This document shows positions 24,268 to 35,999 of a stretch of 64,000 nucleotides of DNA, piece after piece. The notes under the pieces were generated by a model, which did no database searches, was not told the origin of the DNA, and worked only from the letters and a program-made list of their open reading frames with translations. The translations under genes and the position numbers were made by a program. Each line of letters starts with the position of its first letter. Within the stretch, counting starts at the first letter, position 1. Source of the stretch: Thereva unica (lineage: Eukaryota; Arthropoda; Insecta; Diptera; Therevidae); assembly GCA_949987705.1 (NCBI GenBank), contig OX465285.1, forward strand, positions 92,265,975 through 92,329,974, read 5' to 3'.

Positions 24268-24882
24268 GCAATCTACACATATTCGTGATGACACGGCACC
24301 GATGCTTTGCGTATCAGTGGCTTCCGTGGAGAATTTATCACTGACATTCACACAGCATCCGTATTAGTGCACAATGTCTAATGGCATCTGAGATTATTTT
24401 TTTGTTTTGAAATTTGCGCAGTAATCTCAAGTGCATCGCGGAATTTAGCGGGGAATATCTTGCTGCAATAGCACAGAAACAGATTCGAATGTATTTCAAA
24501 GAAACTTGACTTAAAGTTCTGTTGAATTCTTTTAAAATCTCGTTGAATTCTTCGTCTGCGCCGAATGTGTGCCAACATGGCGCGCCTTTTCAATTTAGTT
24601 TCATGCATTACCAACGTTCCCAAAATTTTTCCTGCTGATGCTCCCGGTACTAAGTCCGAGATAAATTAAATAATGATGGAAACGTATTTTTTTGTTATTC
24701 ACGGACGCCTGAAAGGTACTGAGGACGTCGGTGCTCCTCTTCGTCAGATGTGTGCCAACATACCCGGTCTTTAAATTTAGTTTCATGGAATAACATAGCA
24801 CCGATATTTTTTTCTCCTGATGCTCCCGCTATTTCACTGAAGTCAATGTCACGTCACGGATATGTGTGGGTCGACCTTAAAA
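24268..24882. mobile_element. Terminal-inverted-repeat element, TTAA type (copy 2)
   Basis: The left end GCAATCTACACATATTCGTG (24269 on) and the right end CACGGATATGTGTGGGTCGA (24855 on) are inverse copies. They match the ends of the 196-bp element at 53744-53939. The right end runs into TTAA. The interior holds two repeats of a TGTGCCAACAT segment (about 24566 and 24750) but no transposase. Confidence 0.55.
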
Positions 24883-24889
24883 CTGCAAA

Positions 24890-27800
24890 AATTATACCCG
24901 ATTGATCTTGTGGATGATCTACAAGAGGAATATGCACTTCAAATCTAAACCACTAAGCGTTTCTGCGCAATATGATTTACTCAACAGGACTAATAACCCT
25001 GTTAGAGAACTCGGGACGCGATTCTTTACTCATATGAGTATTTGGCTTTCGATTCTACTCTTATGAGTTCTCGATATTTTTGACCGAGTACTTTTACTCA
25101 TATCATTACGTAGATTGTACTTGGTACAGAAATGAAGTCTTGTTCCAAATACTTTGAAGAATTTTTTTTTGCATGTCATGCGATGAATTTTACTCTAAAT
25201 ACGGCTCAGCCAAAACTTTTGCAAGTACATTTGGTCACTCCCACCAAAAACTACATCAGCCATGATTAATTGATTTCGGAAATAGATGAAGGTAAAAAAC
25301 TCCCTAAAGATTTAAAATAGCCTGGATTTTAAGCAAATAAAGTTAAACTTCTATGAGTACATACGACATCTATTACCATATCACTCGTCACAATTACACA
25401 ATTACACCATCCCATTAAACTATAATAACAAAAAGTTTCTCTCATCAAAAGCAAGAGGGGCGAACAAAAAGGCGAATCTTTATTTTCTTACACTGTATCA
25501 ACATTTTACAGCGGCCCTAACATCGAAATAAACATCATTTAATGTGTTTGCAAAACATGACTTTGCTCTTGAAATATGCTATAAAATAAATATTTCAGCA
25601 TAAAATAATTCCATCAAAAATAGCACCAGCACGGAAAAAAGGAAGGAAGAAGGACTAACAACAATATCCAGGCCCCAACTGCCTGCCAGACAGAAGCAAT
25701 AAACATAGTCTATTTGGGAGCTCATGGATGGGAGCGGGAGTCACACAAAAACGAAATCCACGAGGGAACCGGAGTCTTTTTTTTGTGTTCAAAACGAATA
25801 TCAGATTAGCTGCCATTGACATTCTGGGTAATACCGAGCTATAAAAATAAAATGCTGTCAAACACTAGATGGTTTCCTAACGATTATTAATCTTCCCTTG
25901 ACTTTGACGAACTATCCACCGATCCTCATCCTCCCCCCCCGCACACACAAAATAGACCAGCAGCCAGAAAAAAGGGATGTAACAAGCCATCGACGAAGAC
26001 GTGGTGACTTGAAATCAACACATCATTTCAGACGATAAGGAGCCTCCGCACACAGGACGTTCCTTTGACCTCGGAAAATTGATCCTTTTTCCCTTGTCGT
26101 TTTCCTTTGGTCCATTAGTGTGCAAAGTAGTATGGCGCAACTATAGGAACCACATCTCAATTTTTGTCTATCGCTGTCCACAAGTGTGTATTGGTGCGGG
26201 TGTGTATTGTGTGTGCGCGCTGTGTAATGTCAGCCCAGTAGCAGGATATACACTGGCATAGAATTAAAACCATAAAGCTGGCGCCTTTTGTATAAATAAA
26301 CAAGAAGTTATGCGCCCCAATCGTTGGACATGGTTATGGCTTCCTCCCTTGGAGCTACTCTCTGCCATACCAGATGTAGCTTAGATACAGTATAGGGCAT
26401 CGTCGGCTGATGGTAGTTGATGCTGTAGTTAGTGGTGTTGTAGAGGCGCTTTTCATGTTATCCTGGTACTGTGTATGCAAAAGTTTTATCCTTCATATTC
26501 TTTCAATGTCCTGCCAGTGGCATGGTCCTCTTTTAGCATAAACAACTGAATGGCATCATAGACATTATGTCATCCTGCTTTATTGAGATGATTTGGATCG
26601 TTACTTGCCTGCTTGATGACATTATTAGTGGAAACTGAAAGGACCACTTTTTTTCTGCGTTGACATCGCTTGCCATTCTTGTCCTGACAACTCCGATTAC
26701 CACCACCCCCCAGTAATGTAGGAGTAAGGACATTGTCGTTGTGCTCGCTGTGCTGGAGATTGATATCTCAGCTGTAGCTCAAGTAACCAAAGGCAGAAAA
26801 AAAGAAGAAATATTGAATATCTGCAGTGCGACAAAGAAAAAGGCATCATAGCTGTCGGCAGAAGCCGTGAATTATATTCTTGGCGCTAGTGCTACCACAG
26901 CAGAGCAACGAACATTCTATTAGCATAAAAACATAAAAGGCTCTACGAGGATGGCTTAACTGGAGGACATTATTGTAAATTTTGCGTTTTTTTTTCGGTC
27001 TGTCTGTTGTCTCCGTTTATAACAGTATGTGCTGCAGGAGAACGGAATCTCTATTTGCCACCATTTCAGATCCGGCAATTCAATTCAGCTTCCGTTTTCT
27101 GCCCATTCAATGCCCATGTCATACATCGAGAACGAAACCAATCGACTAGGAAAAGCGCCCAGGTAGTGTATCCAATATATACACGCTATCTATACACTTC
27201 ACATATACCGTCCATTAGCGGAGCTATCCGAAACTTTAAAGCTCCTATTTTCACATGAATGAACGACGACACAAACTAGAGCTGACGTTGAGCTTCTGGC
27301 TGCGTTTATTTAAAAGGAAACCGTGAAATGTACATCGGTGGATCTGCTAGTCATCAGATAGTGTTTATCCTTTGCTGAAAGGATATCATCACTCACAAGG
27401 ATTGAGAGCAGGATTTTTCCTCTCAGTAAAAATCAACATGTGCACCACTAATCCAGTTTGGTATTTTTCCTCATAACATCATATACCATTCACAATATGT
27501 TCGTGATGCACCTATATATGCTATATATGCAGATATGCCTTTCATCCTTTTTGAAATCAGATGCATTCAAATCAACAGAATTCTACACATCAAAACTGAC
27601 CTGGACTTGAAAGGGTCCTAATACCATGGCATTTGATTTTGTTCATAGTCTAAATATTTACATGTTTATGGGGTATACCATGGCTGTTTTCATTTAATCA
27701 GTCCCAGTTTCTGGTCCAGAATTCATCGATGGATTTAAGGATGCATATATATAGAGTATGGTTGGGTTATGGAGTGCCCAAAGAGAGAGAGAGGGAGAGA

Positions 27801-28150
27801 GTGGGTGGGCTCGTCCTAGTCCTCTGTTATTGACTTTTCAAGCTCTAGCTTTTATGAGATTTTAGCTAAACAAATTGCGTGTTGCATACCATGCTAGTGG
27901 CTATAGCCAAGAGTGAAAGAGCTTGTTCGTATTGTATTGGGCCTTTATGCATGCATGTTCAGAAACTGGGTCGGTACAAAACTAAATTAAGTACTTATAT
28001 AACAGCAACATAACATGTACAGAGAAGTTTTTTGTACTTAAAAAAAAAAACGAATAAAAAATGGATAAAAATCAACCACTTTTTTGGGGGATGCAAATAA
28101 AAATCGCTTTCAAAATTGATCTCTTTTTTATAGAGTCTAAACTTTATCCA
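24890..28150. other. Non-coding DNA without recognised features
   Basis: Moderately AT-rich, mostly unique sequence. There is a GA-rich run at 27782-27804 and AT dinucleotide-rich patches near 27160-27215 and 27510-27535. Open frames are short and unrecognised. Confidence 0.5.
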
Positions 28151-28159
28151 AGGTTACGC

Positions 28160-28690
28160 AAGCGGTGTTGTCATCTTGGAAGCAGGTGAAACAGTTTCTG
28201 AGCATGTTTGCACAGAAGGTACTATATCAAGACGCTTGCACTTGATTTGGTCTACAGTTGGTGCGTCAGCTTAGGACTACATGCTACCAAAGTCAACTGG
28301 ACTGAATCACATGGATATCTTGATGACGCATAGCTTGTGGATACACATAAGTCTAGGCACATTACCGACTATCTTTTAAGTAGAGGCAATCTGGGCGATA
28401 GATTCCCGTAGGACTCAGTCAAATTTATGTAATCGGGTCAGCCAATTAAAAGACGAATGCTTTGGCTAGCCTGGATTGGCCAACTCCAAGCGGTTCTTTG
28501 CTGTGCCACTATTAATGTGACCAACGAATTGTTGAGACGCTGTAAGAAGAAAGTCAAGATACTTGTTGACTAGATTGTCGTTCACTTACTGAATTATCAC
28601 TTGTGGATGATAGGAAGGGAGGAGAACTCTACCTGCAGGCTTTGCCGTGAACAAGACGAGTCTGTGAGTGTCCCCGCGGAGCAGGGTTAT
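28160..28690 (+). pseudogene. C-terminal remnant of an RNase H-bearing LINE
   Basis: The end of the stretch reads YHLWMIGREENSTCRLCREQDESV (split here by frame), the GH..L..HL...G....CR.C...DE zinc-knuckle pattern of I/Jockey-type LINE C-termini. Upstream 28200-28590 is heavily frameshifted, and only weak similarity can be argued. No intact frame remains. Confidence 0.5.
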
Positions 28691-28777
28691 AACCATGGTA
28701 CAATAGTAATGCAAGGTAGGCTCGCAAGGAAACGCTCTGTTACCATCTTGAAAAGCTTCTACCATTTTTACAATAGT

Positions 28778-28843
28778 AAAGATCTGAGTGACGTCACGAG
28801 AAAGCGTTTTTCCTTTGTGAACAAAGATCTGAGTGACGTCACG
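28778..28843. promoter_or_regulatory. Duplicated CRE-like palindrome
   Basis: A 21-bp word containing TGACGTCA occurs at 28778-28798 and 28823-28843, 45 bp apart. The palindromes are at 28789-28796 and 28834-28841. TGACGTCA is the site of CREB/ATF-type factors. Binding here is not shown. Confidence 0.4.
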
Positions 28844-28902
28844 GGGCCCTTATGAGCTTACCTTGTAATTCTTGTACCGTGGGTTATAACGAACCGCGAT
28901 TC

Positions 28903-29140
28903 ATTACTAGAGGTCCCGCCAAAAGAGTTGATGCCGGAGCGCGAAACTGGGGAAATTAAAGCTGCACACAAATAAAAATTGCGCACATATTGATAAGAAA
29001 TGCGCTTATGTATTTTCAAATTTCCCCTTCGAAATTTGTTGCGACTAGGCTAAGGGACGGGAACGGCATGCGGGGATTCTACTGCGCATGGAAAACGCGA
29101 CTTTCTCGGCATTAACTCTTTTGGCGCGACCTCTAATAAT
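28903..29140. mobile_element. 237-bp inverted-repeat element (MITE-like)
   Basis: The left end (CTAGAGGTCCCGCCAAAAGA, GTTGATGCCGG) and the right end, reversed (TTAGAGGTCGCGCCAAAAGA, GTTAATGCCGA), match over about 30 bp. No coding frame in the interior. The target duplication is unclear because both flanks are ATTA/TAAT-like. It ends about 115 bp before the promoter-like sequence at 29256. Confidence 0.7.
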
Positions 29141-29255
29141 CTCTCTCCGAGCAAAGCTTAAGAAAAATAAATATTCACCCAAGAGGCCAAATTATTCTCC
29201 CTTTGAAAGCTTCATTTCGAAACTTTAAAGCTTTCTACCCGACGAGCTTTCCAGC

Positions 29256-29365
29256 TATAAAAGAAACCGCTTCACTAGGCCGAAGGCAGTCTTTCACCAG
29301 ACTCGTTCTGGAGCGGTCATCTTCTCCGGTTCTATACGGTCTCGAGGTGTTAGATCCAGCACAGT
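29256..29365 (+). promoter_or_regulatory. Orphan core promoter (TATA, Inr, DPE) and candidate splice donor
   Basis: TATAAAAG at 29256-29263 lies 32 bp before an initiator-like GGCAGTC with A at 29288. GGTCAT at 29315-29320 sits exactly at +28 to +33, where the insect DPE belongs and whose consensus it fits. ACA/GTAAGA at 29361-29369 could be a splice donor, giving a 76-nt first exon. No protein frame follows within a few hundred bases. It could start a non-coding first exon of the kekkon gene or an unknown transcript, or be a relic of a mobile element. Confidence 0.4.
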
Positions 29366-29369
29366 AAGA

Positions 29370-30950
29370 AGATACCAACCACATACCGACACCAACCTCT
29401 TCCGAATTTCTGTGAAATGTCGTGCAGGCATTATCGAGGTGTACGATTAGATTTTACTTGTTAAATATCATCGCAATGACAGTTGTATCTTGACAGCTCA
29501 AAAATTTCCCGCAATTTCAAATGACACCTCTTGTTGAAAGACCCTTTACTTGTGTTGAAATTCTCAACAAAAGAATTCCTCTCAATCTCGATTAATATTT
29601 TCTCAACAAATATTTTTCTTCAGCATATTATTTACGTTCAAAAATGTCTGGAAAATTTAAGCAAACATAAAAGTAATTAAATTGCAAAATTCTCACCCAC
29701 CCTGAGAAAACCCTTACTCTCCTCAACCACCACTTTCGGGGGCGGATGCCTTGTTCATAAAACTGCATTGAAAACTTGATGTTAGCAAATTCAACGCAGT
29801 CATGCAGAACTACTACGAATTAAAAGTTGGCTTGAATGTATGGAGATGGATGAATGTAGTGTGCTCAGCAGTTTCGCAATTTTAACAAACGATTCTATCT
29901 CTCCTTCTGCCTGTGAAACTCTGCGAAAGCTAATTATGGATTTAATTTAAAATTGCAGCACGAATGTTGCTTATTATGTATTTACGTTTCCTACGAGCGG
30001 AGATTTCATCTAATATCAAAAGTTTTTCCCTTAGTCATTTTATTTTTATTATTATTATTTTTTTTTAAATATTTGTAGTAAAAATAAGTTCACCATCTCG
30101 GAAAGTAAACATGGGAGGAGATGAGAAGAAAATGAATGAAGTATTGCGCACTTGAGGGAATATTGATATCAAATTTCAACATAATTATGGTTGGTTTATT
30201 CTTGTAGTTAGAAATAGTTACCTTGAGAGAAGAAGTTTCCCCTTTTAAGGATGCTTAAATGTGCAGCTCTAGCAGTATTTTCTAGTATTTATAAAAAATT
30301 TATGAACAACCCTTAAGCAATGTTAAGCGATTGTTATTCATGCTTCGATGAAATGGTAACGTTGTAATAAAATCACGTTCATTTTCGGTAACGGATTACA
30401 GATCGATAAGCTTGTCATCCTTTTTCTTAAATACTCTAGATCGTATGCTAGACCTATGAATCTGACACTCAGTTACAGAAAAGCGTTATGTCTTCGTCCA
30501 GCATATGTGCAAATTGAAGAAGTGCTTATCGTAGAAAACTAACGAACGGTTCACCTTCGCTGGATCTATCTGAATCTTGTAGACGTTTTCAACAAACGAG
30601 GCCGTTCAGCTGGCACTGGATGCTTTGCATTCTGAAAACTAGAGTAATGCACAGTATTTTACTCAACAACAGAGCTGTCAAGTCCTCTGACGTGTCCTCG
30701 CCCGCCGCCGACGTGTCCTCACTCCGCTACTACTGGGTAACATTAGGGAGATGACTTACCTAATGTGATAGTGAACCCAGTATCTAGTAAGTTTATTTCC
30801 ATAATCAGTGAGATCATGCGATATTGTGCAACAGCTCAAAAAAGACATAACTGCTGTTATTAAAAACCCGAAAAAAAATCCCAGATTTCAATTAAAATTA
30901 ATGATATAGCAGTGAACCTATTTTGTGTAGGATTTACCCATATTTTAAGG
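29370..30950. other. Non-coding DNA, one bulged hairpin
   Basis: Mostly unique AT-rich sequence. At about 30729-30788 ACTGGGT, then ACATTAGG, is mirrored by CCTAATGT, then ACCCAGT, giving a short bulged hairpin. A T-rich run is present at 30044-30066. No gene is recognised. Confidence 0.45.
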
Positions 30951-30954
30951 CCCC

Positions 30955-31394
30955 CATTTATACACAGGTCGCCGGCGGTTTTCGCCTTGAGGCGAGGAAT
31001 CAACACACACATTTATCTTCAGTTCGTGCCTGAAGATCTGTACCTCACTCTCAAGCCATGAATTTATGGCAAGAATTTACACGGTATCCACTCAGAACCG
31101 AAATAAAGACGCGAAAACCATCCACACTCGCGGGTATTCGCGGCATGAGTCTGGAGCCGCGTTGAAGTTTTCGTTGAGGCCATGAGCACTTTTGCACTTG
31201 AATTAACAACCTGCTATGCTAAGCTGTCATTTTGCCCTGTGTGTCTGTTGAGAATCATAATTTCACCTTCATGCCACGGCCTGTCAGGCCGATACCTGAA
31301 GTATTATCCCTCAGTCAGACTGAGTAATCTCGGGCCGTGCCGGGAGACCCGATTTAAAAGGCCACTGCCTATCGGCTGCCTGTAAGTGAATTGT
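30955..31394 (+). mobile_element. Family T1 inverted-repeat element (copy 3)
   Basis: The ends CATTTATACACAGGTCGCCG and, reversed, CAATTCACTTACAGGCAGCC form an imperfect inverted repeat. The interior aligns along its length with 13725-14147 (GTCGCCGGC, CCTGAAGATCTG, TTTTCGTTGAGGC, ACAACCTGCTA, CACGGCCTGTCAGGCCG, CAGTCAGACTGAGTAAT). No transposase is seen. Confidence 0.7.
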
Positions 31395-31399
31395 GGTTT

Positions 31400-32250
31400 T
31401 TAGTGGAGAAACACACCTAATTTAACCCAGTTTTTTTTTTAGCAATTTTACACTGTTTCTTCAAAATGTGATATTTGCCGGGACCCTCGTCTCCCCACGT
31501 GAGATTGGGTTAGATTCGGCCTCGGAAGTCACGGAACAAAATCTTTTTGTTTTTAAATCTTATTTTCTGAAATTGCGCCCTTTTCTAATCGCGCCCAGTG
31601 CAAGTGCACCATTTGTAGCTATGAAAGCGCCACCCCTGGACGAACAGGAACAGATTGTGGATCTCGGTATCACTTGTTTTAATTTAAAACACTTTACTTC
31701 CACTTTTACTATATTTTATTACTTTTATATTTCTAGCTATGTTTTACAGATAAACAATCCTTATAACTTCTACGCAGGTTGCGTGGCGGCAACAATCGAG
31801 TGAAGACTGTTGGAATAGCTTTCGAGTCTCTTATCACTCGGTGCCATGATAACGGCACCGGCGATCGTACGGTGTGTACTTGTGTATTGGTTAATTGTGC
31901 CTTCTCCATGGACCATGGAAAATATCCATGGATCAGTAATTCACTCGATTGTTGCTGCCACAAGATATATCTATAAGCGAACCTTGAGCCCTGCTCGCTT
32001 CCATAGTTCAATGACCGCCCGCAGAGATTGCAGGGGTCGTTGAAACTACTGCAGTACCAAACAGGAACAACTACAGTGATGAGAACGTCAACAGGGGAGG
32101 TTGCGCTATAGCTCCAACAATAGAATCACCCCAACGTTTGCGTGTCCGGCTCAGTCGTTGCTATTGATGTTTTCTACTTTGTGAAATGGAAGGCCCGTTA
32201 TGAAAATATTTTGTTTTGATTTGATTTGATTTTTTGATTTTTGTTACAGT
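31400..32250. other. Non-coding DNA, unrecognised
   Basis: Includes a 111-codon frame (31468-31803) with no domain I recognise and no splice or homology support. I do not call it a gene. Confidence 0.4.
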
Positions 32251-32254
32251 GGGC

Positions 32255-32400
32255 TTCCTGCAATTTCGGGGAGTTCAAACGTAAGGTCCATCGTCTCCTC
32301 CTTGGCATCTTCCAAACTGTTTTTAATGTATCCTGTCAACTATTCCTTCTGTCCTTCGAACCAAGCTTACTACTAGGTACTAGCCGTTGAGCAATGACGA
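32255..32400 (+). pseudogene. 3'-end scrap of a CR1/Jockey-type LINE
   Basis: GAGTTCAAACGTAAGGTCCA encodes EFKRKVHR, as in the copy at 59850. It is followed by the same 3' UTR words (TCCTTCGAACCAAGCTTACT, ACTAGGTACT). Only about 140 bp remain. Confidence 0.6.
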
Positions 32401-32409
32401 GTTTTCGAA

Positions 32410-34500
32410 CGATCTTTTAAACATTATTTCTCTTGTTGAATACTTTGGACTTGCCTCATTTTCACAAAGATTAAAGATTTAAAGACTAGATTTTAAATTA
32501 TTTCTTTCTGTCTCCTTTATCTCTCGTCTGAAGAGCCATCACAGCATGAAAAATGCCAATTACAAAAACTCAAATAATATTCTCTGATAACAGACAAAAC
32601 AGATTTTGAGCAAACAATCCATTGAAATAAAATAAAGCACAAAATGGTTTGAGCCAGCAAACAAAAACTGCAATAAAATTCCCGGAACGTAAGAATCTCG
32701 AGGATTGAAAACTATTTTTAAAAATTTTCCCTAGCTGCATACAGACAATACTACAATTGCAGTGAAATTCTGCCATTCTTCCATAATCCACTATGAAAAT
32801 TTCTTTTTATATCCTTGTTTTTTGTTTTTTTATTTTTTGTTTTATTTTTATTTTTTTACAAAACAAACTCGAAAATGAATTCATATGGAAAAAAATGTTT
32901 TATATCCTGCGTTCTCCTATGCAGAGAAACTATGAAGCAGTTTGTGTCAAAGGGCGAGCAATTTGATTACGTCCTGGAATTTCCAGGAGCTGCAAATATC
33001 ACAAAAGCTCAGCCAGAACAAAGAACTTTGAATGGTCGTCGTAGTCCTTTTTCATGTAAATTTATACGTAGCCATGCACATGCACAGGATGAGAGTAAAG
33101 CATCCTCTTTATCCTTGTACGACTTTAATATAACTACCCTAAGCTTAAAAATAAAACATCAGCAGCATGCAGGGGTTGGGGGATACGAAAATATCCTTTT
33201 TTTTGTTTGTGGGCAAGCACACTGCATTGCAAGTGCCGCTCTATGCCTGCAGGGGGTGGTATGGCAGAAGTGGTAGTGAGGGGTGTTGTTGGTGACTTTT
33301 TAGGTTATCATAAAATTGCACAGAAACCGCACCAAACACAGCTGAAAAGTCCTGGATGGGAAAGGCTTAAGATGTCTGTCGAGTATCAACCTTCAAAAGC
33401 GGCACAAAAAGCGGGTGTCGGATTTTATAGACTGTTCGCCGGGGAAAGGACGACGAAAAAAAAGAGAGAAAAGGGAGAAGATTTAATTTTCCGCAACAGT
33501 GGATGCCAAATAGTGCAATCCTCGGTTATATATTGAGCGTATTTTTTCCCTGCATTATACAGGACCTTTGTAAGCACCCGATGAGCCAGCGGCTCAATGA
33601 AGTTCATTGTGTATTTGTACAGCGGGAATAGTCCTTCTGGTACTATTTTTTTTTGTGCTGTTGACTTAGTTCCAATGGAGTAAAGAGGATCGACGGGGGT
33701 ACAAAAAAAAATTGCAATTCAGGTTCAGTTTCGAGGAAACTTTTGAAAATGGCTCTTCTTTACGAGTTTCCCTCAGTCCTGTGCTGCAGAGTAATTTAAC
33801 TCACAAATTGGTCATTTGTTATTGCTGGGATTGGGTTAAAGCAGGGGATCGTGATGGGGTTATTATGGGTTTTTATGTGTTTTATTAGCGCTTTAGTTTT
33901 GACTTTTTGACATTAAAACTAAAATTAAATTCAATTTTATTGAGTTTTGGAAGGATATTATTTGGAGAGAACGTGTGCTGCTGGCACTTTTGAAAAGTTT
34001 TGTGAAAATACATTTGAAGTCGCATAGCTCATAATAATTTTGCAATAATCCTATTCAATTAGGATTATTGTGTTGCCAAAAAAGAAACAAATTGTATGAA
34101 TGAAAAAACTTGGTCTAGGGTTATAGAAATATCGTAGTTCAAGTCAGAACTTTATTTTTTGTAACCGCTTTTTTCGTATGCTTCTTCGTCAGACTAGAAA
34201 AAACAGGTGCCGACATCAGGCGGTGATCTCAAGCAGCTTTAAAATTGAGGACTAACCGCTGCCGATACCGCTTGACTTCGGCGATTGCACGAAAACCAGT
34301 CTAATCACTAGTCTAATGACACCGTCCCCTTGGTTCACTCTCACACTTCATTTTTTATTCCCCTTTGTGGCTATGCAACCCTGGGTTGTCGTATAAGAAA
34401 TAACCGTCAAACCTAATACGAAAATTTCTTCGCCCTCTTTCAATACCATTAAAGGAGACAGATTCGGCCTTTATTGACGGAACTGGTCCGAGCCTAGTGC
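32410..34500. other. Non-coding DNA without a recognised gene
   Basis: Frames of 153 codons (32815-33276) and 109 codons (33207-33536) are open but start in a T-rich run and show no known motif. A perfect 11-bp-arm palindrome (CAATAATCCTA / TAGGATTATTG) lies at 34042-34070. Confidence 0.4.
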
Positions 34501-34506
34501 CAAATT

Positions 34507-34565
34507 ACATTGGAACCCACATTTGGACACATTTGGACATTTACATTGGAACCCACATTTGGACA
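34507..34565. repeat. Direct repeat, 23 bp, spaced by 36
   Basis: ACATTGGAACCCACATTTGG plus ACA is present at 34507-34529 and exactly again at 34543-34565. It looks like a recent local slippage or duplication. Confidence 0.75.
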
Positions 34566-34812
34566 ATCCGGGCCCACCGCAAGGCCTGTGGGTCCATTTA
34601 ACCTATGCAATATACTTCACCATATTATCCTCGAAACTTGAAAAACTGGTCCTAAAAACCTTAGATTTAGCATCTTCATTTGAAATTTGCTATAAGTGCA
34701 GCCTTTAGGCTGAAAACGAATGGGCATTCGAGCATTGACCCTTTTCTTTGAACATAGGAGAGGGTCATAGAACGGTCAACAGAAATCTCTGATATCTTTG
34801 CATATCTAAATT

Positions 34813-35280
34813 CCACCGCTGCCCCCAGTCTCGTTACACTATTACATCTATGCCCCAAATTTATAGGTCTGTGACCGTGATTTCGTCTAGGATGGACCTA
34901 TCCTCGTGAAGAGCAAGTGGTTTTGTGGTTCCTTTTCTATTCTACTTCATTACTGGTTAAAGTATCCCACCGCTGCCACCAGACTAATTATACTATTACG
35001 TATTTATCCCAAATCCATCAGTCTGACATCATTTAGACAGAACTTACCCTCGTTTAAAGCAAGTGGTTTTGTTGAATAAAATATCCCACCGCTGCCACCA
35101 GACTGGTTACATCTATGCTTAAATTTATAGGTCTTAGACCTTGAATTTGTCTACAAAAGAGCTATCCTCGTGAAGAGTAAATAGTTTTGTGGTTCCTTTT
35201 CTATTCTACTTCTTCCGCTGCCACCTGACTATTTATAGTATTACAGCGTTATCCCAAATTGATGGGTCTGACGCCATGAA
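34813..35280 (+). repeat. Tandem array of a roughly 150-bp unit (array 1)
   Basis: CCACCGCTGCC recurs at 34813, 34967, 35086 and (as TTCCGCTGCC) about 35216. Each is followed by CCAGACT..TTA..CTATTAC, CCCAAAT..AT.GGTCTGA and, in most units, AAGCAAGTGGTTTTGTGG. Spacing is 154, 119 and about 130 bp, the shorter units having deletions. The same unit is found at 39050-39480. Confidence 0.75.
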
Positions 35281-35499
35281 TTGATCGAGGATAAACGTCC
35301 ATAGGTGTGTCAGAAAACGGACAGCATTCTACTCAAAAGCTCCTGACTACCGGTTCTATGGTCTCTAACACGGCAAAAAAACAATCACCTCGTTCCTATC
35401 TTCCGTTTTCCCCGCATGCGCGGTTCACGAATTTGCATCACGGGGCTAGATCAGCTACCTAGTTTCTATCTATTCTGGCATGTCTTTCCCCTTTCTGCC

Positions 35500-35935
35500 A
35501 CTTTGACCAACGCATTGCTTAAGGTTCTGGCAGATGACCGTAAGCGTCACTTTCACCTTTACCCCCACATCCTTCGATCTCATCGTCTGGTCCAGAAAGT
35601 TCTCTGATTTTAGTTGCACCTACGTCGCGGCTTCCACCACACTCTTGTGCTCCACAAACCTAGGGTATTGAAAAAAGACACGTTCCTCGTCTTCGTGATT
35701 ACCTGAACATTCTAGGGAGAACGCTGACTCGTCCTTGATGCGATGCGACGTTGATGCGATGAAGGTATGCCCTATAACCTCCATGTCCACTCAGGAACCG
35801 CGTGACCCACTTTAACACATATGCTAAAAGGCGATTGGTCCATCTGCCCCAAGACCCGTGGCACTGCCTTGGGCTCTCTCCAAATTTGAGGTCTAGCAGA
35901 GTGTTCAACTAGTGAACTCCGCTACAATCTTTCAA
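35500..35935 (-). pseudogene. C-terminal remnant of an R1/I-like LINE
   Basis: The minus frame reads VTRFLSGHGGYRAYLHRINV, and after a frameshift ECSGNHEDEERVFFQYPRFV. This is the usual TQ.LSGHG.FR.YL...C..C....ED.EHV.F.CPRF module after RNase H in R1/I-type elements. The final Cys of the knuckle appears as Tyr. Distinct from the other LINE families in this window. Confidence 0.65.
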
Positions 35936-35999
35936 CCTCCGAAGGGCCTACGTAAGCGTATGTTAACTCCCTGTGACATTCAGGCCGCTATCAGGACGC

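Noticed and set aside
27930..27962. Weak repeat with 24153-24180 and 55975-56005 (ATTGTAT.GGGCCTTTATGC)
   Set aside because: Shared words are under 25 bp and diverged; I could not extend the match to call a family.
32815..33276. 153-codon frame
   Set aside because: It begins in a T-rich low-complexity run, has no recognised motif, and lacks splice or promoter support.
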